NCBI GenBank assembly: GCA_015183035.1
Contig: JACZZP010000009.1
Location: forward strand, 1,116,001-1,180,000
DNA length: 64,000 bases
From: Meloidogyne chitwoodi
Taxonomy: Eukaryota; Nematoda; Chromadorea; Rhabditida; Meloidogynidae
Direction of reading: 5' to 3'
Within the stretch, counting starts at the first letter, position 1. Each line of letters begins with the position of its first letter. Of this stretch, positions 25,979-37,537 are shown one piece after another. The notes below the pieces were generated by a model. The model saw nothing but the letters and a program-made list of their open reading frames with translations. It was not told the origin of the DNA and made no database searches. The position numbers and the translations under genes were made by a program.

Positions 25979-26472
25979 TTAGACATTTTAAAGATTATAA
26001 TATAATTTTAATTAGTATATAGAACAATTACATCCTAAATGGAGAATAGGAATGATATAATCATGCATAATTATTTAAACAAACTTATATTTCTATCTTT
26101 TAAGTAATAAATGTTCCTTAGTAAACTAATTAAAGCTTTTAATCTTAAATTATTCAATTAGTCAATTTGATTTATTTTTTTGTTTTAATTGTAAGAAAGC
26201 ACAAAAGCAACTGCAGAACATTTCTTCGTCTTAATTAGTTAATGTAAATATTACAAATACCTAAGTAATCATCATCAGAACTATTTCTCATTACTAGTAA
26301 TATACTCCTATGTATAATCATGGTAAAAAAATGAAAATATGAGTCACTAAATATTAGAAAAATAAAAAAGTTCTGCAGTTATATCAAAAGAGATAAAGTG
26401 AGGAAATGAGATGTTTTGGTAAAATTTTACACAATCAGACAAATAGATGAAGGAATATATTCTAGAAATGGT
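25979..26472. other. Intergenic
   Basis: A+T-rich sequence downstream of the unrecognised gene on the minus strand. A short open frame starting at 26416 lies across that gene's 3' end on the other strand and is not credible. Confidence 0.5.
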
Positions 26473-28895
26473 CTAGCCGCTATCATAATCACTTTGGTTA
26501 TTTTGCTGATAACGTGCGCCAGCAAAGTCAACATCTTCGAATGCTGCCAAAGGAAAATGATCAACAATAGCTATATTCGCCTCAATAGGCATATTTCCAT
26601 CAAAACCTATAAAGAGTAAAATTTTATTAATGTCAAAAGTTTAATTGTCTTAAACTCTAACCATCCCAATCATTATTGGTATTATCATCTTCGATGCCGA
26701 TTAGTGAATAGACAACCTAAATTTATCAGATTTTATTTTATAAAAAAAAAATAAAACAAACACAGATTGGTGGATTTTCTTGAATTCGTATCTGTCTGGA
26801 AATAGTATACGTATCCGGCAGATCCAAATCCATGGAAGAGTCTGTCCTGTCCAATTGTTTTTGTTCACCCATTTTTACCAATTCATGTTCCATTTTATTT
26901 GCTTCCTAAAACCTTTAAAGATAATTTTACTTTAAATAAATAAACCATTAAAGTAGATTCGGGAAAGAAAACCCGAAATGAGATGATTAAGTCATAGTTA
27001 AGTCCCATCGATGATAGTTCTCCATTAGCCATAAAACCATTAAACGTATTACTCAACCATTTTGAGAGCACTCTAAAGTCTTCGTCTGAAAACTCGCCCT
27101 GTAACTGAAAATGAACGTTCATTGCCTTTAAATTCGGACAACAATCGGCCATGTATAATAGTAGAGTAAAGAAATGCTCAAAAGGGAAAGCATCGCGTAC
27201 AACACTATCTGAGTCGATTACATCAATTGTATACGAAAGAGTAGCGAAGAGTGTTCGATCAGCAAAAACCCTGAAAAAGTAGAAAAAATGAATTTTCTTT
27301 AATTAAAAAAAACTTAGGACGGTTAAATGTTGAAACGCAATTGTGGAATTCTGAAGAAATATCGAGTAGAAGAGTTACAGCGTTCAAATTCAGAATTCTA
27401 CTAATATGTTCTACATAAAATATTTTTTAAACAAAATTAAATAAAACTTCTTACTAAAAATTGAGGTGTCATCTTGAATCTTTACGAACTCAAGTTTAAG
27501 ATTGCATTTCTCAAGGTCCTTTTGTGGAATTTGTAAAATACTCTCTGGTGAATCTAATAATTGTAAAATATAAAAATAAGAAATATCTAACTTTTGCAGA
27601 ATTTAATGTGTTGAAAAAACAAAAAATCTAAAATTAAATATAGCATAAAAGAAACCTTTAAAAAAGAAAAGACGAATAAGAGATTCAGCTTGAGACTCAG
27701 TTAAGGTATTTTCACAAATGTGAATATCACCACTGAAATAAGAAGGCTGTGACCCATCCTCCAAGTTACTAATGCTGCTCTCGCTGTTGACGCTCTTTAG
27801 TCCAAATTTGAAGAAAGAGTCAACAATCTTTGGTTGTAAAACTCCTCGCAAAAACAAAACAAGAAAGAATTGATCGCTGACAACAAAAGGTCCTTGAAAA
27901 AACTAAAGGAAATTCTGCTAATAATAATATGCCTCCTAAACCAGATCTAACAAAAACCGGTATTTCTAACAAAAAATGTGGAGACATAAAAGGCAATCTA
28001 TATATTCTACACAGTAAAGTCCCTAGTGTAGAATAGACTACTACTTCTCTTGACTAGTTTTGTAGACTTGGCTTTGTTATATTTATAAGATACATGTTTT
28101 GTGATTTTTTCCATAAGGCAATATACGTAACTGACCAGAAATTTTGATTTATACACATATTATTTCCTTATGGCAAAAAAAAAAAAAAAAGACAAATAAC
28201 ACAACTCATTTTTACCATATAAGTTTAAAAAAACCTCTTTGTTATTTGCGAGCACACCCTTAACGCCTTGAATTGGAGTAGGACAACTAAGATGTATTTC
28301 TGTAAGATTGACGCTCAACTTAATAAGCCTTCTGAATTGAATGAAGAAAGCCAATCGGCAAACAGGACCAGCAAACTTTAAAAAAATTTTAAAATATATC
28401 AAATAAATATATAGACTAGTTCATAGCGGTTCTAGTCCAGTTTATAGTCCATGGATAAAATAGTCATTGAAAAAAATCATTTTAACGTCCCTATATTTTA
28501 CAGGCACTTGATTGCCGTAAGCAAATAAATCAATAAAAGTTGGCACTTTTGCAAGGTAAAGTGATTCCATCTCAATTAAAATGAGAGTGTGACAATTTTC
28601 ACAATTCTAATAACTATATACATACTTAAAAATTAAACATTTTTGATTTAGTTGCCGAAAGCAAAACAAGGGAAATTTTAGAAAATTAAATCAAACCATA
28701 AAGTTGATGACATCCGCATTTGAATCTCTTAAATCCAAACGAAAATCGTTATCTGGCTGAAAATCAAAGACAATTTTTAACCAAACATTATTACGATAGA
28801 ATTTTAATTACAGAGAACAGCAGCTTCTCAGCTACGCTGAGCAAAACATCATGATTCAACTCCGGAGCAGTATCTGGTTTTGGAACAGGGTACAT
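26473..28895 (-). CDS. Unrecognised multi-exon protein, F-box-like N-terminus
   Basis: I do not recognise this gene. About nine exons with good GT-AG ends give roughly 560 residues. It opens MYPVPKPDTAPELNHDVLLS; the NHDVLLSVAEKLLF part resembles the start of an F-box, but no complete F-box follows. The middle has leucine-rich strands such as LIKLSVNLTEIHLSCPTPI and LNAVTLLLDISSEFHNCV, and a segment CCPNLKAMNVHFQLQGEFSD, reminiscent of the variable nematode F-box/LRR families. The C-terminal 100 residues are acidic and low in hydrophobics (EDDNTNNDWDGFDGNMPIEA), ending YQQNNQSDYDSG. There is no signal peptide or membrane segment. One intron, near 27912-28225, is unusually long (about 310 bases). 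It may be a lineage-specific expanded family. Confidence 0.65.
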
Positions 28896-29279
28896 CTTAT
28901 GCCTATATAGCAATGAAAAAAAATTAAAAATTTTAAACCAAAACAAACGTCTTATTGTTAGAAATGAATATCCAGAGAAAATAAACATCTCGTATACTAT
29001 AGGTATCTAATAGCAAAAAGATTTAATCAATTAAAATTTAATAATTAAATGGACAGTGACAATTTTAAAAGCAAAAACCATGTGACAATTTGGGCCCATA
29101 CACTCTTCAGCAAAAAGGAACATTTCAGAAAGCACAAAAAGATTAAGAATTCAAAATGGTCCAGAGCTCATAATGTCAAGGCAACAAAGGTGTGAGTGCC
29201 CATCAAATATACAAGTACTGCCATGTGATTTATTATATTTATAAAAAATTGGAATCAAATAAAATCGTATTTATTTTTA
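28896..29279. other. Intergenic
   Basis: Spacer between two minus-strand genes. It is less A+T-rich than most spacers, but no exon or repeat was recognised. Confidence 0.4.
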
Positions 29280-30451
29280 TCAATTTTCTTTTGGTTCTTT
29301 TTTCAAAATCAGATGACTGAAATCAGTTGGTCCCTTCGATGTTTTTACTGATACCACTGCTGAAGCATAACTTTTTGAACGAGTAACTGGTCCACTTAGT
29401 TTGGGAATAGCTTTCAATGTTGATTCGTCACTCACAAGTGTTGGTGCCTCACGAAGTGTATCCAAATCAAAATGTCCTTAAATATCGTTAGAAGTTTCAA
29501 AAAATAATTAACAAAACGAACCTAATAAAGATGCCATATTGTCAGTTGTTGATGGAATACTAAGAATTTTATCGTTCAACTTAATACCCTCTTCACGCTT
29601 GACACGTTTTGACGTTGTTGGTCTGTCCACAGATTGAGAACGTTCCGTTGTCAATGACCGTTCTTCATCACTACATTCGGATGAACAATAAGAGCCGTAA
29701 ACACTTGAAGTTGGAGATTCACCAACCCATTCATATACCGCAAGTTTCCACATTTTAACCTGAAATTAACTATAAGCACAAAATTGAATTCTTCAGGTAG
29801 AAAACAGGTTGTTTATAACTCGCAACACAAGTTTTCTTAACCATTTAATTTTATATTTCATTGTTTCAACGAACTAACATCATTAAAACATAAATATTAG
29901 ATTCAAATAGAAAATACCTGTTTGTCCCAAGATCGTCTACTCCAATTAATAAACTTGTTAGGAGTTCGAGGATGTACATTCTTTTTTCTGGCTGACCTCG
30001 GAACTTGTTCAATATATCGCAAGTAGGCTGAACGTTCCTTCATTCTGTGAATCTCTTTTTCACGACGGACAATTGTTTCTTTTTTCCAACACCATCCCTA
30101 AAAATAAAAATTTATATGATGAAACGCGCTAACCTTATTTGGCTCAGCCCATTCCATTTTTGGTGTAGGCAAAACTGACAACACTCTCTTCCTATTTGTG
30201 CGGGATCCAACAATGTCAGAAGTTTCTTTTTTTCGGTATTCGGAAATAATATCAGCGACTGGTTTCTTCAATTCTTCTACCCCATCTTTTGAATTTGAAG
30301 AAACAACCTCTGGTTCGCCTACGACAGAATTATTCTTTTTAGATAATGCCGCCTCTTTCCTATTTTCTTCTTCTTCAATAATTTGAACCCAGGATTTGTT
30401 TCTGAAGTCTTCGGAAAATTTGAAATTAGCAAAAGGGAAAGTATTGTTCAT
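29280..30451 (-). CDS. cdl-1: Histone mRNA stem-loop binding protein (SLBP/CDL-1)
   Basis: Four exons, about 305 residues. The RNA-binding domain is unmistakable: [20 protein letters not shown], then [20 protein letters not shown], then [20 protein letters not shown]. The TPNK motif and the following YSRRSWDxQxKxWK-type stretch contact the histone mRNA 3' stem-loop. SLBP binds replication-dependent histone mRNAs for 3' processing, export and translation. The long N-terminus is acidic and lysine-rich. The C-terminal third, past the domain ([18 protein letters not shown]), is serine-rich with many possible phosphosites. The ATG at 30451 ([16 protein letters not shown]) was preferred over an upstream in-frame ATG at 30514, which would add a hydrophobic stretch unlike the family. 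Confidence 0.9.
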
Positions 30452-30554
30452 TATGAATGATCCAAATTTTATTAATTGACATAAAAATAACGCATTATTA
30501 TTATGAAAAAACAAAGCAAATTGAATCTTAAATAAGTAAATCTAAATAAATATT

Positions 30555-30643
30555 TTAAATAAAGCCAGAATCATCAGGACCATTGATCGCAGCACGATTT
30601 GTCGCAAGTAAATAGTCTCTAAATTCTTTATTAGGTGGTACGA
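30555..30643 (-). pseudogene. Orphan last-exon-like coding fragment
   Basis: On the minus strand an open stretch encodes VVPPNKEFRDYLLATNRAA then INGPDDSGFI and a stop. It looks protein-like rather than random, and ends 103 bases before the SLBP start, a spacing typical of nematode operons. A possible acceptor (CTAATAAAG) precedes it. No upstream exon could be found before EMC1 begins on the other strand; a repeat and a foldback element occupy the space. I cannot name the family. It may be the remnant of a gene disrupted by insertions. Confidence 0.35.
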
Positions 30644-30656
30644 CAATTATACATAA

Positions 30657-30715
30657 GAATTGTACAGTGGGACAATTGTACATGGACGATTGTACAGTGG
30701 ACAATTGTACAGTAG
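30657..30715. repeat. Short degenerate tandem repeat
   Basis: About four units of 14-15 bases close to 'ACAATTGTACAGTGG' in a row. The core ACAATTGT is itself a palindrome. Confidence 0.6.
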
Positions 30716-30840
30716 AGATGGTTAAGTGGTTTAGTTTAAGTGAAAAATTAAATAATTCAAGAAAGATTAATTAAATTTTATAATACTATTTTTCGACAAA
30801 TCGGCCCGCGATTTGGTCAGAGGCCCGATTTGCCGCAAGA

Positions 30841-31540
30841 AAACTTTGGGTAATACTGTTGTTAATATGCGACATTTTTTGGAAAAATTTGCTTGAGGGC
30901 CTAGAATCTAAATTGGACAATATAGTCATTCGAAAGACCTCGTTAAGCTGAAACTAAGAGACCAGAATCAGCCCGCGGTCTCAATTCTGGGGCGAGATAC
31001 AGACCCCTGAAAATCGAAAAACCATAGGGGGGAGCTCCTCTATGTGATTACCGCGGCTGCTCTTAAATTATATTCAGTGAATTAATAATTTTGTTGTAAT
31101 TATTGCCGTAGATTAACGCATGTACCAAAAGTCAACCAGCCATGGGCGCCCAAATGAAGAAGTGATAAAACATTCCCAATAGGTCAAAGTTTGACGTGTT
31201 TCCAGCAAACTTCGATCCTTCATAACTTTGTTCAAAATCGTTTAATCAAGACGATTTTGGTCTCATTCGATAGGTCTCGAAGAGCTCTTTTCGAATGAGC
31301 TATCATACTCGTATTCGAATTTTTCACCCCAAAAATGAGCTTACTCCCCCCTATGGTTTTTCGATTTTCAGGGGTCTGTATCTCGCCCCAGAATTGAGAC
31401 CGCGAGCTGATTCTGGTCTCGTTAGTTTCAGCTTAACGAGCTCTTTCGAATGACTATATATTGTCCACTTTCGAGTCTAGGCCCTCAAAGCAAATTTTTC
31501 CAAAAATGTCGCATATAAACAGTAGTATTACCAAACTTTG
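30841..31540. mobile_element. Foldback (long inverted repeat) element 2
   Basis: The left arm from about 30841 (GGTAATACTGTTG, ATATGCGACATTTTT, TTGAGGGCCTAGA, GTTAAGCTGAAACTA, CAATTCTGGGGCGAGATACA) recurs inverted in the right arm to about 31540. Arms extend about 190 bases. The inner sequence matches foldback element 1. Outer ends are different from element 1, and a target duplication is not clear, so the limits are uncertain by several bases. No coding sequence was seen. Confidence 0.8.
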
Positions 31541-31707
31541 TTCTTCAAATAAATTAAAAAATGCGTATTTTGATTTAAAATTATGTAATATTTAGTATCT
31601 AAATATAAAAATTGTAAATTGAAGGGAGAATTTTTCCATTTAAAAATTTCACCTTTAAAATTTAATTTTGATAATCTCATTTATTTTAAAATTTTTAAGA
31701 ATTAAAT

Positions 31708-34666
31708 ATGGAAGGCGTTCTTTATTCTATCTGTATATTTTTAATATTCCCATTTTTATGCTCTACAATTTATTTAGATCAAGTTGGGAAATTTGACTGG
31801 TTTTCTAATTTTTAACTATATATATTTTTTCATAATTGCAGGCAAAGACGTTATTTAGGGTGTCCCCAACAAACATGGTTTGAGCGAGTAAGATCGCAAG
31901 AAATTTTGATAACTACATCGAATCTGAATGTTCTTGGAAAAATTAACGTTGAAAATGGAGATATTTGTAAAACTATTTTACTTATAAATAAAAAAATTAC
32001 CTTTTTCAATTTTGAAATATTAGAATTGTTAATTAAATAAATTTAGTTTGGAGACGAATAAACGACAAAAAGATTGATTTTCATGGTGTTGATGGTTCAT
32101 CTGTTGTTATTAAATTGGATCGAAAGTATCGTGCATTTGATATGCATACAGGCTTATTTTTACTAGAAAATCCTTTAGAAGAGCTAGATTTAAATCAAAA
32201 GCCTAAAGAGAGTGGAATTCTTGAGTCATACTTTGATTCGGATATTGGAGAATTGGAAATTCGAAGTGAACATGTAAAATTTAGATTACAGACTGTTAAT
32301 TCTTCTGCTAGTGTCAAAGAAATAAAAGTTCTTCCACTTCTCGAAGGAAAGTACAAGGTAAATTTTTATTATGAAATTATTTGTATCTATTCTAGATTCT
32401 TGTCGAGCGAGTTGATTGTTCACTGTCTTTATATGAATTTACTCAAGCTAATCAATCTTTAAAACAAATTTGGATTCGACATGAATCCTTAGCTATGATA
32501 AGTGATGTTCTCATGGTTGATTTACCACTTTCAGAATCACAAACACAAATTGAATCTGAATTTAATCAGAATGGTAAATTAAAAAATAACTTAAAAAACT
32601 TTTTTGATAAAAATTAAAAATAATTTAGATATTTTATATTTAAGGAATATCCACATTTATTTTTGTAACAATTGAATTTTAGAGTCTGTATTTCGGTCTT
32701 TCCTGCTTCGAATTCGAAGTCAACTTGAACAGCTACATAGATTTTTTCTTAAAACATCCGAGAGTATTGCTGAAACAGTTGATTTGCTACTTCAAGGAGA
32801 ATTTAGCATTTCTACAGTGGTTAAACAAATTTTTAATCAGGTATATCGTTCAAAAGATGGTCCATTCGAACGAGATTATTTCAATATGCGTAAAATGATT
32901 GTTGTTAGTACACTTCCAGGTTTAAAAAATTTTATTGAAAAAATATTAATTTAAGGAGCATTACATGGATTGGATAGTGGAACTGGTCGTTTGATTTGGA
33001 CTTATTTTCTTGGAAATAAATTTTCTGCCTATAAAAAAGCTAAGGTTCCCCTCTTTTTGTTACGTGGTACTTCTTTCTATCAATGGGCTAGTCAAGCAGC
33101 TGTTGTTTTTAATTCCAAAGTTTTTTTCTTTTTTTATACATATTTTAATTTATTCAGGATTCTGTCGATTCCAACGTTTTAATGTTTAATCCAATTACGG
33201 GAAAATTAATTCAACAAATCCAAGTAATTTTGTTCTAATTTTCTTCAGAAATGTCAAATTTTCTTGGTTAGATTTCTGGAGGTATTTTTCGTGTTGAACT
33301 ATGTCCATTTGTTAGCTCTGAACAACTCCATTCTTTATTAATTTTACGCAATAATAATCTAAATAAAGCAGAGTTTTTGCCAAATATTAAAAACCGAAAT
33401 TTTGAAATTACTAGGCCTATTTTTATTTCAATGATTGATGAAAGTTCTGGAGTTTTGGTTATAAATAAATTTTTATATTTTTTTTTTTTTTTGTTTAGAC
33501 AGGAAATGAAATAAATTTGGACAAAGATGGACTTTTAGTAAAACGTTGGCAGACCACTTTGCCTGGGTTTGGTAATTCGGTTAAAAATGAGATTATTGAA
33601 TTTGTTAAAGGCAAAGATATTAACGGTATTTAATTCTGTATTTATTAATAAATTTTTTTATCTAAGAAAAAGTACATAGTCAGGGTCGTGTGCTTGGTGA
33701 TCGTTCTGTTCTATACAAATATTCTAATCCAAATTTGATTGCTATACTTTCATCTAATCCTACTGAGTCTTTACTTCGTATAAATTTATTTGATCCGGTT
33801 AGCGGTCTCTTAGTTTATAGTGGAAAATACACTAGAGCAAATCCACCTTTTCATATAATACATTGTGAAAATTGGATTGTGGTATTTTTTATTTTTGTAC
33901 TTTTATTTAACGTAAAATCAATAGATTAGTTATTGGAATGATAAAGCTCGAAGAACTGAAATCGGAGTTATTGAACTTTTTGAAGGACTTCAACAAATAA
34001 ATTCGAGTGCATTTAATTCATTATCTTCTATTGAACGATCACCAATGGTGCTTACACAAACTTATATTTTTCCTCAGGGAATTAACACAATTTCTACAAC
34101 ACAAACAAGTTTAATAAAATTACTTTAGATCTATTCTAATATTAATATTTTTTATAGTGCAAGGATTAACCTCTAGAAGTATTTTGATTGCTCTTCCATC
34201 TGGTGGAATTTTAGAAATGTCTAGGCGCTTTTTGGATGCTAGACGACCGTTAGAAATGTTACTGGAACACAGGGAAGAGATGCTTATTCCGTATATACCA
34301 GAATTACCCTTCGCTACTGAAGATTTTATAAATTATAATCAAACGGTTATGCAAGTTCGACAGATTAGATCAGCGTAGTTTAATAAAATTGTTTAAATTT
34401 TTTAAATCTAATATTTATAGACCATCAGGACTAGAGTCCAGTTCACTTATTTTTGCATTTGGATTAGATATCTTTTACACTCATGTTATGCCAAGGTTAT
34501 TATAAATTGAAAATTATAAAATAAGTTTTTTAGTGGGACATTTGACATTCTAAAAGACGATTTTGATTATGCGTTCATTTTCCTTGTTATGGTTTTTTTG
34601 ACAGTTGCCAGTTATATTTGTAAGAGGATATCTCGGCACCAAGGTATCCAAAAAGCTTGGGAATGA
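31708..34666 (+). CDS. emc-1: ER membrane protein complex subunit 1 (EMC1)
   Basis: About a dozen exons, roughly 830 residues. A signal peptide (MEGVLYSICIFLIFPFLCST) leads into a lumenal beta-propeller with PQQ-like blades (NLNVLGKINVENGDIFWRR, ALHGLDSGTGRLIWTYFLG). The C-terminal EMC1 domain follows (QGLTSRSILIALPSGGILEM, then FLDARRP), with PSGLESSSLIFAFGLDIFYT and DILKDDFDYAF just before one membrane helix (FIFLVMVFLTVASYI) and a short basic tail ending GIQKAWE. EMC1 is the large lumenal subunit of the EMC, which inserts tail-anchored and polytopic proteins into the ER membrane. It is somewhat shorter than the human protein (about 990). It is convergent with the aldehyde dehydrogenase gene. 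Confidence 0.92.
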
Positions 34667-35002
34667 TCGTCCAATCTTTTACAGCTTGTAAGTTATGTGA
34701 TCTTTTTGAAAATTTATTTTGTACATTTTAGTAAAATAATTGCTCACTTTACAACAAATCTGTTACTTTTTATGGAATAATATAAGAATAAACTCGCTAT
34801 TTTCATTAGAAAATTTTTATAAATTTATTGCAAAATTTCAATAAATTGAAATAAAATGAAAATAAAATTTTTTGTTAACCGTTAATTTATAACCTACATA
34901 TTTTCCAGAGAAACTTCATCAAGTTCGCAAATCATTTAGTCTAAAAAAATTCAGTAAAATTTTTAATTTCAAGATATAAAATTTTTAATAGGCAAGTAAA
35001 AT
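34667..35002. other. Intergenic between convergent 3' ends
   Basis: Spacer between EMC1 and the dehydrogenase; AATAAA-like hexamers are present. No other feature was seen. Confidence 0.5.
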
Positions 35003-36972
35003 CTATTCTGTGTTTATGCACAAATATTTCCACTGCGTAAATTCATCAATCCCTTGCGCACCCCCTTCTCTCCCTAAGCCAGATTCTTTAATTCCACCGA
35101 ACGCCGCTTCAGCACAAGAGATCATTCCTTAATTGTGTATTTATTTGAACCACAAGACAAAAGATAATGTAACAATGTAATTTACCTTCATTAATGCCAA
35201 TCATACCAACATGAATCGTTCTGCTGATTCTATTGATCTGTGAATAATCTCTTGAGAAAACATAGCCTAAATTAAAATAATAAAGATAAAATCACTTAAA
35301 ATTTACCTGCAAGTCCACTCCTTGTAGAATTGGCTCTTTGAACAACCTCATCTTCAGTTTCAAAACTAAATTTAAATTACTTTTAAAATATAAAATAATT
35401 TCATTCTTACGTTTGAATTGCAATTATCGGTCCAAATATTTCAGCACCTGCAATTTCCATTTCATTATTGACATTTGTTATTATTGTTGGCATGAAAAGT
35501 GTTGTATCAGATATAAGTTCACCTCCACATATAAGCTCAGCCCCCTTTTCCAATGCATCTTTTAAAAGATTTAAAACCTTAATCATATTTATTTATAAAG
35601 AACTTTTAAAAAAGTGAATGCCTTGTCTGCTGCTGCCTTATTTATTAAAGGTCCTTGATCAACATTTTTCTCCATTCCATTGCCACATTTTAATTTTTCA
35701 ACTTTATTTTTTAATTTACTAAGAAACTCTTCATAAATTGGCTTTTCTATGAAGAAACGATTGGATGATACACAAGTTTGCCCAGAACAACGGAATTTAG
35801 AAGAAATTGACGCCTGTAAAAGTAAATAAAATTTAAAAGTGAATAAATACCTGAACAGCCTTGTCTAAATCGGCTGAATTAAAAACAATAAAAGGTGCAT
35901 TTCCTCCTAATTCGAGGCTAACTCGTTTTACTGTCGATGCAGATTGACTCAAAAGTATTTTTCCGACTGTCGAGCTTCCAGTGAATGATATACAATCAAT
36001 ATCATGAGAAGAACAAAGAAATTTTGAAATCTCAGAAGTATTTTCTCTATCTGCTGGAATAACGTTGAAAACACCACTAGGGACCCCTGCTTGTTGAGAA
36101 ATCTTAATATTTTAAAAATAATTTATATCATAAACTTGCAATTAAATATCATACTTCAGCCAATGCAAGTGCAGAAAGTGGCGTGTCTTCTGCGGGTTTG
36201 ATAACCACTGTACACCCGGCAGCTAAAGCAGCTCCTACTTTTCGAGAAATCATTGCACATGGAAAATTCCACTAAATTTTTTTATTTAAAGATATAAATA
36301 AAAAACAAACTGGAGTTATAATAGCTACAACACCAACTGGTTCACGCAAATGTAAGTGTTGCCTATTTAATTTAGATGGAGACACAATTTGCCCATAAAT
36401 TCTACGAGCCTCTCCAGCATACCATTCAAAGAATGAGGCAGAGTATTGAATTTCGGCTTGTGATTCTGCAAAAGGTTTTCCCTAGAAAATACAATCAAAT
36501 GTAAATTTTAAAAATTGTACCTGTTCCATTGTTAATAATTCGGCTAATTGATTCTCCTTGATCTTCATAATCTCAAAAAATTTTTGCAATATTATGCTCC
36601 TCTCTTTAGCCGTAAATTCACAAGCCCAACGAGAAAATGATTTACGAGCGGCTGCTACAGCCTTACAAAAATAAGGTAATTTTCAAAATTAGTATTTCTA
36701 CTTACTATTTGAGCATCCTGTGGCCCACAATTAGAAACGTCAATAATTGCTTCATTCGAAAAGGGATCAAAAACATCAAATCTATGTCCATTGGAAGCAT
36801 CAATCCATTTGCCTATTTTTGTTTATTAAGGAATATAGAAAAGAGTTAAAAAACCATTAATAAAGGCTCGGCCACCACGAGGTAGTAGTTCCTCAGTTTT
36901 TAATCCACGTTTAGCTATTTGAATAGAATTCATCCGCTTGAGAAGTTGGAATATGAGCCGATTAGTAATCAT
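35003..36972 (-). CDS. alh-7: Mitochondrial succinate-semialdehyde dehydrogenase (ALDH5A1)
   Basis: About ten exons, roughly 500 residues, full length for the family. It oxidises succinate semialdehyde to succinate with NAD+, the last step of the GABA shunt. The basic N-terminus ([20 protein letters not shown]) looks like a mitochondrial presequence. Signature parts are [47 protein letters not shown] with the catalytic Glu, and [14 protein letters not shown] with the catalytic Cys. [20 protein letters not shown] and the C-terminal [20 protein letters not shown] are typical of SSADH rather than other aldehyde dehydrogenases. The gene symbol follows the C. elegans orthologue as I remember it. 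Confidence 0.92.
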
Positions 36973-37537
36973 AAGACGCAAAAAAATAGATTTGTGTTCG
37001 TTTATTATTATTGGATGCTGCCCTGTAAATTTTTTTTAAACCCAATCTGTTTAAAAGATCCTGCGAATTTTATTTTACTTGACTCTTCTATTTACTAGAG
37101 CGTGTCCAGGCATTTCGTAGACAGGAATCGCACGAATTTCGTCCCAACGGCAAAAAATCATGGGTTCGGGTATGTCGCGTCCAGTCGGCCGGCGCCTAAT
37201 AAGTCGCGCCTAGTCGGCCCGCGCCTAATCGGGCTGTACCCGTGCAAGTCCCCTCTTACTAGAGTGCGGGGGTCATTTCAGTACCAGTGTTTTTCCAAAA
37301 TTTAATTATTTTCTTGATGAACCATACAAAAATTTAATAAATATAATAAAACAAGTAAAATAAGTTACGAAAAATGAAGAAAGAAGATTAAAGTGAAGAA
37401 AAAACCACTTTTTCACTACAAAAACATTTTGGTACTGAAATGGCTCAGTTTTTACTGGGACTACTGGCGGTAATGAAGTGACCCCAACCCTCCGTTAATA
37501 AAGTATTTTTGCAATGAAATGACTAAAAAATTTCTTG
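36973..37537. other. Intergenic with GC-rich repeat and inverted repeat
   Basis: Spacer between divergent genes (SSADH and RPC8), partly GC-rich. It holds the 27-bp tandem repeat at 37174-37229. It also has an inverted pair CATTTCAGTACC (37274-37285) and GGTACTGAAATG (37431-37442) around A+T-rich DNA. The short open frame from 37102 lies in the repeat and is not believed. Confidence 0.6.
37174..37229. repeat. GC-rich 27-bp tandem duplication
   Basis: GTCGCGTCCAGTCGGCCG and its continuation to CGCCTAAT (37174-37200) recur at 37203-37229 with three differences. It is strikingly GC-rich for this genome. Confidence 0.75.
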
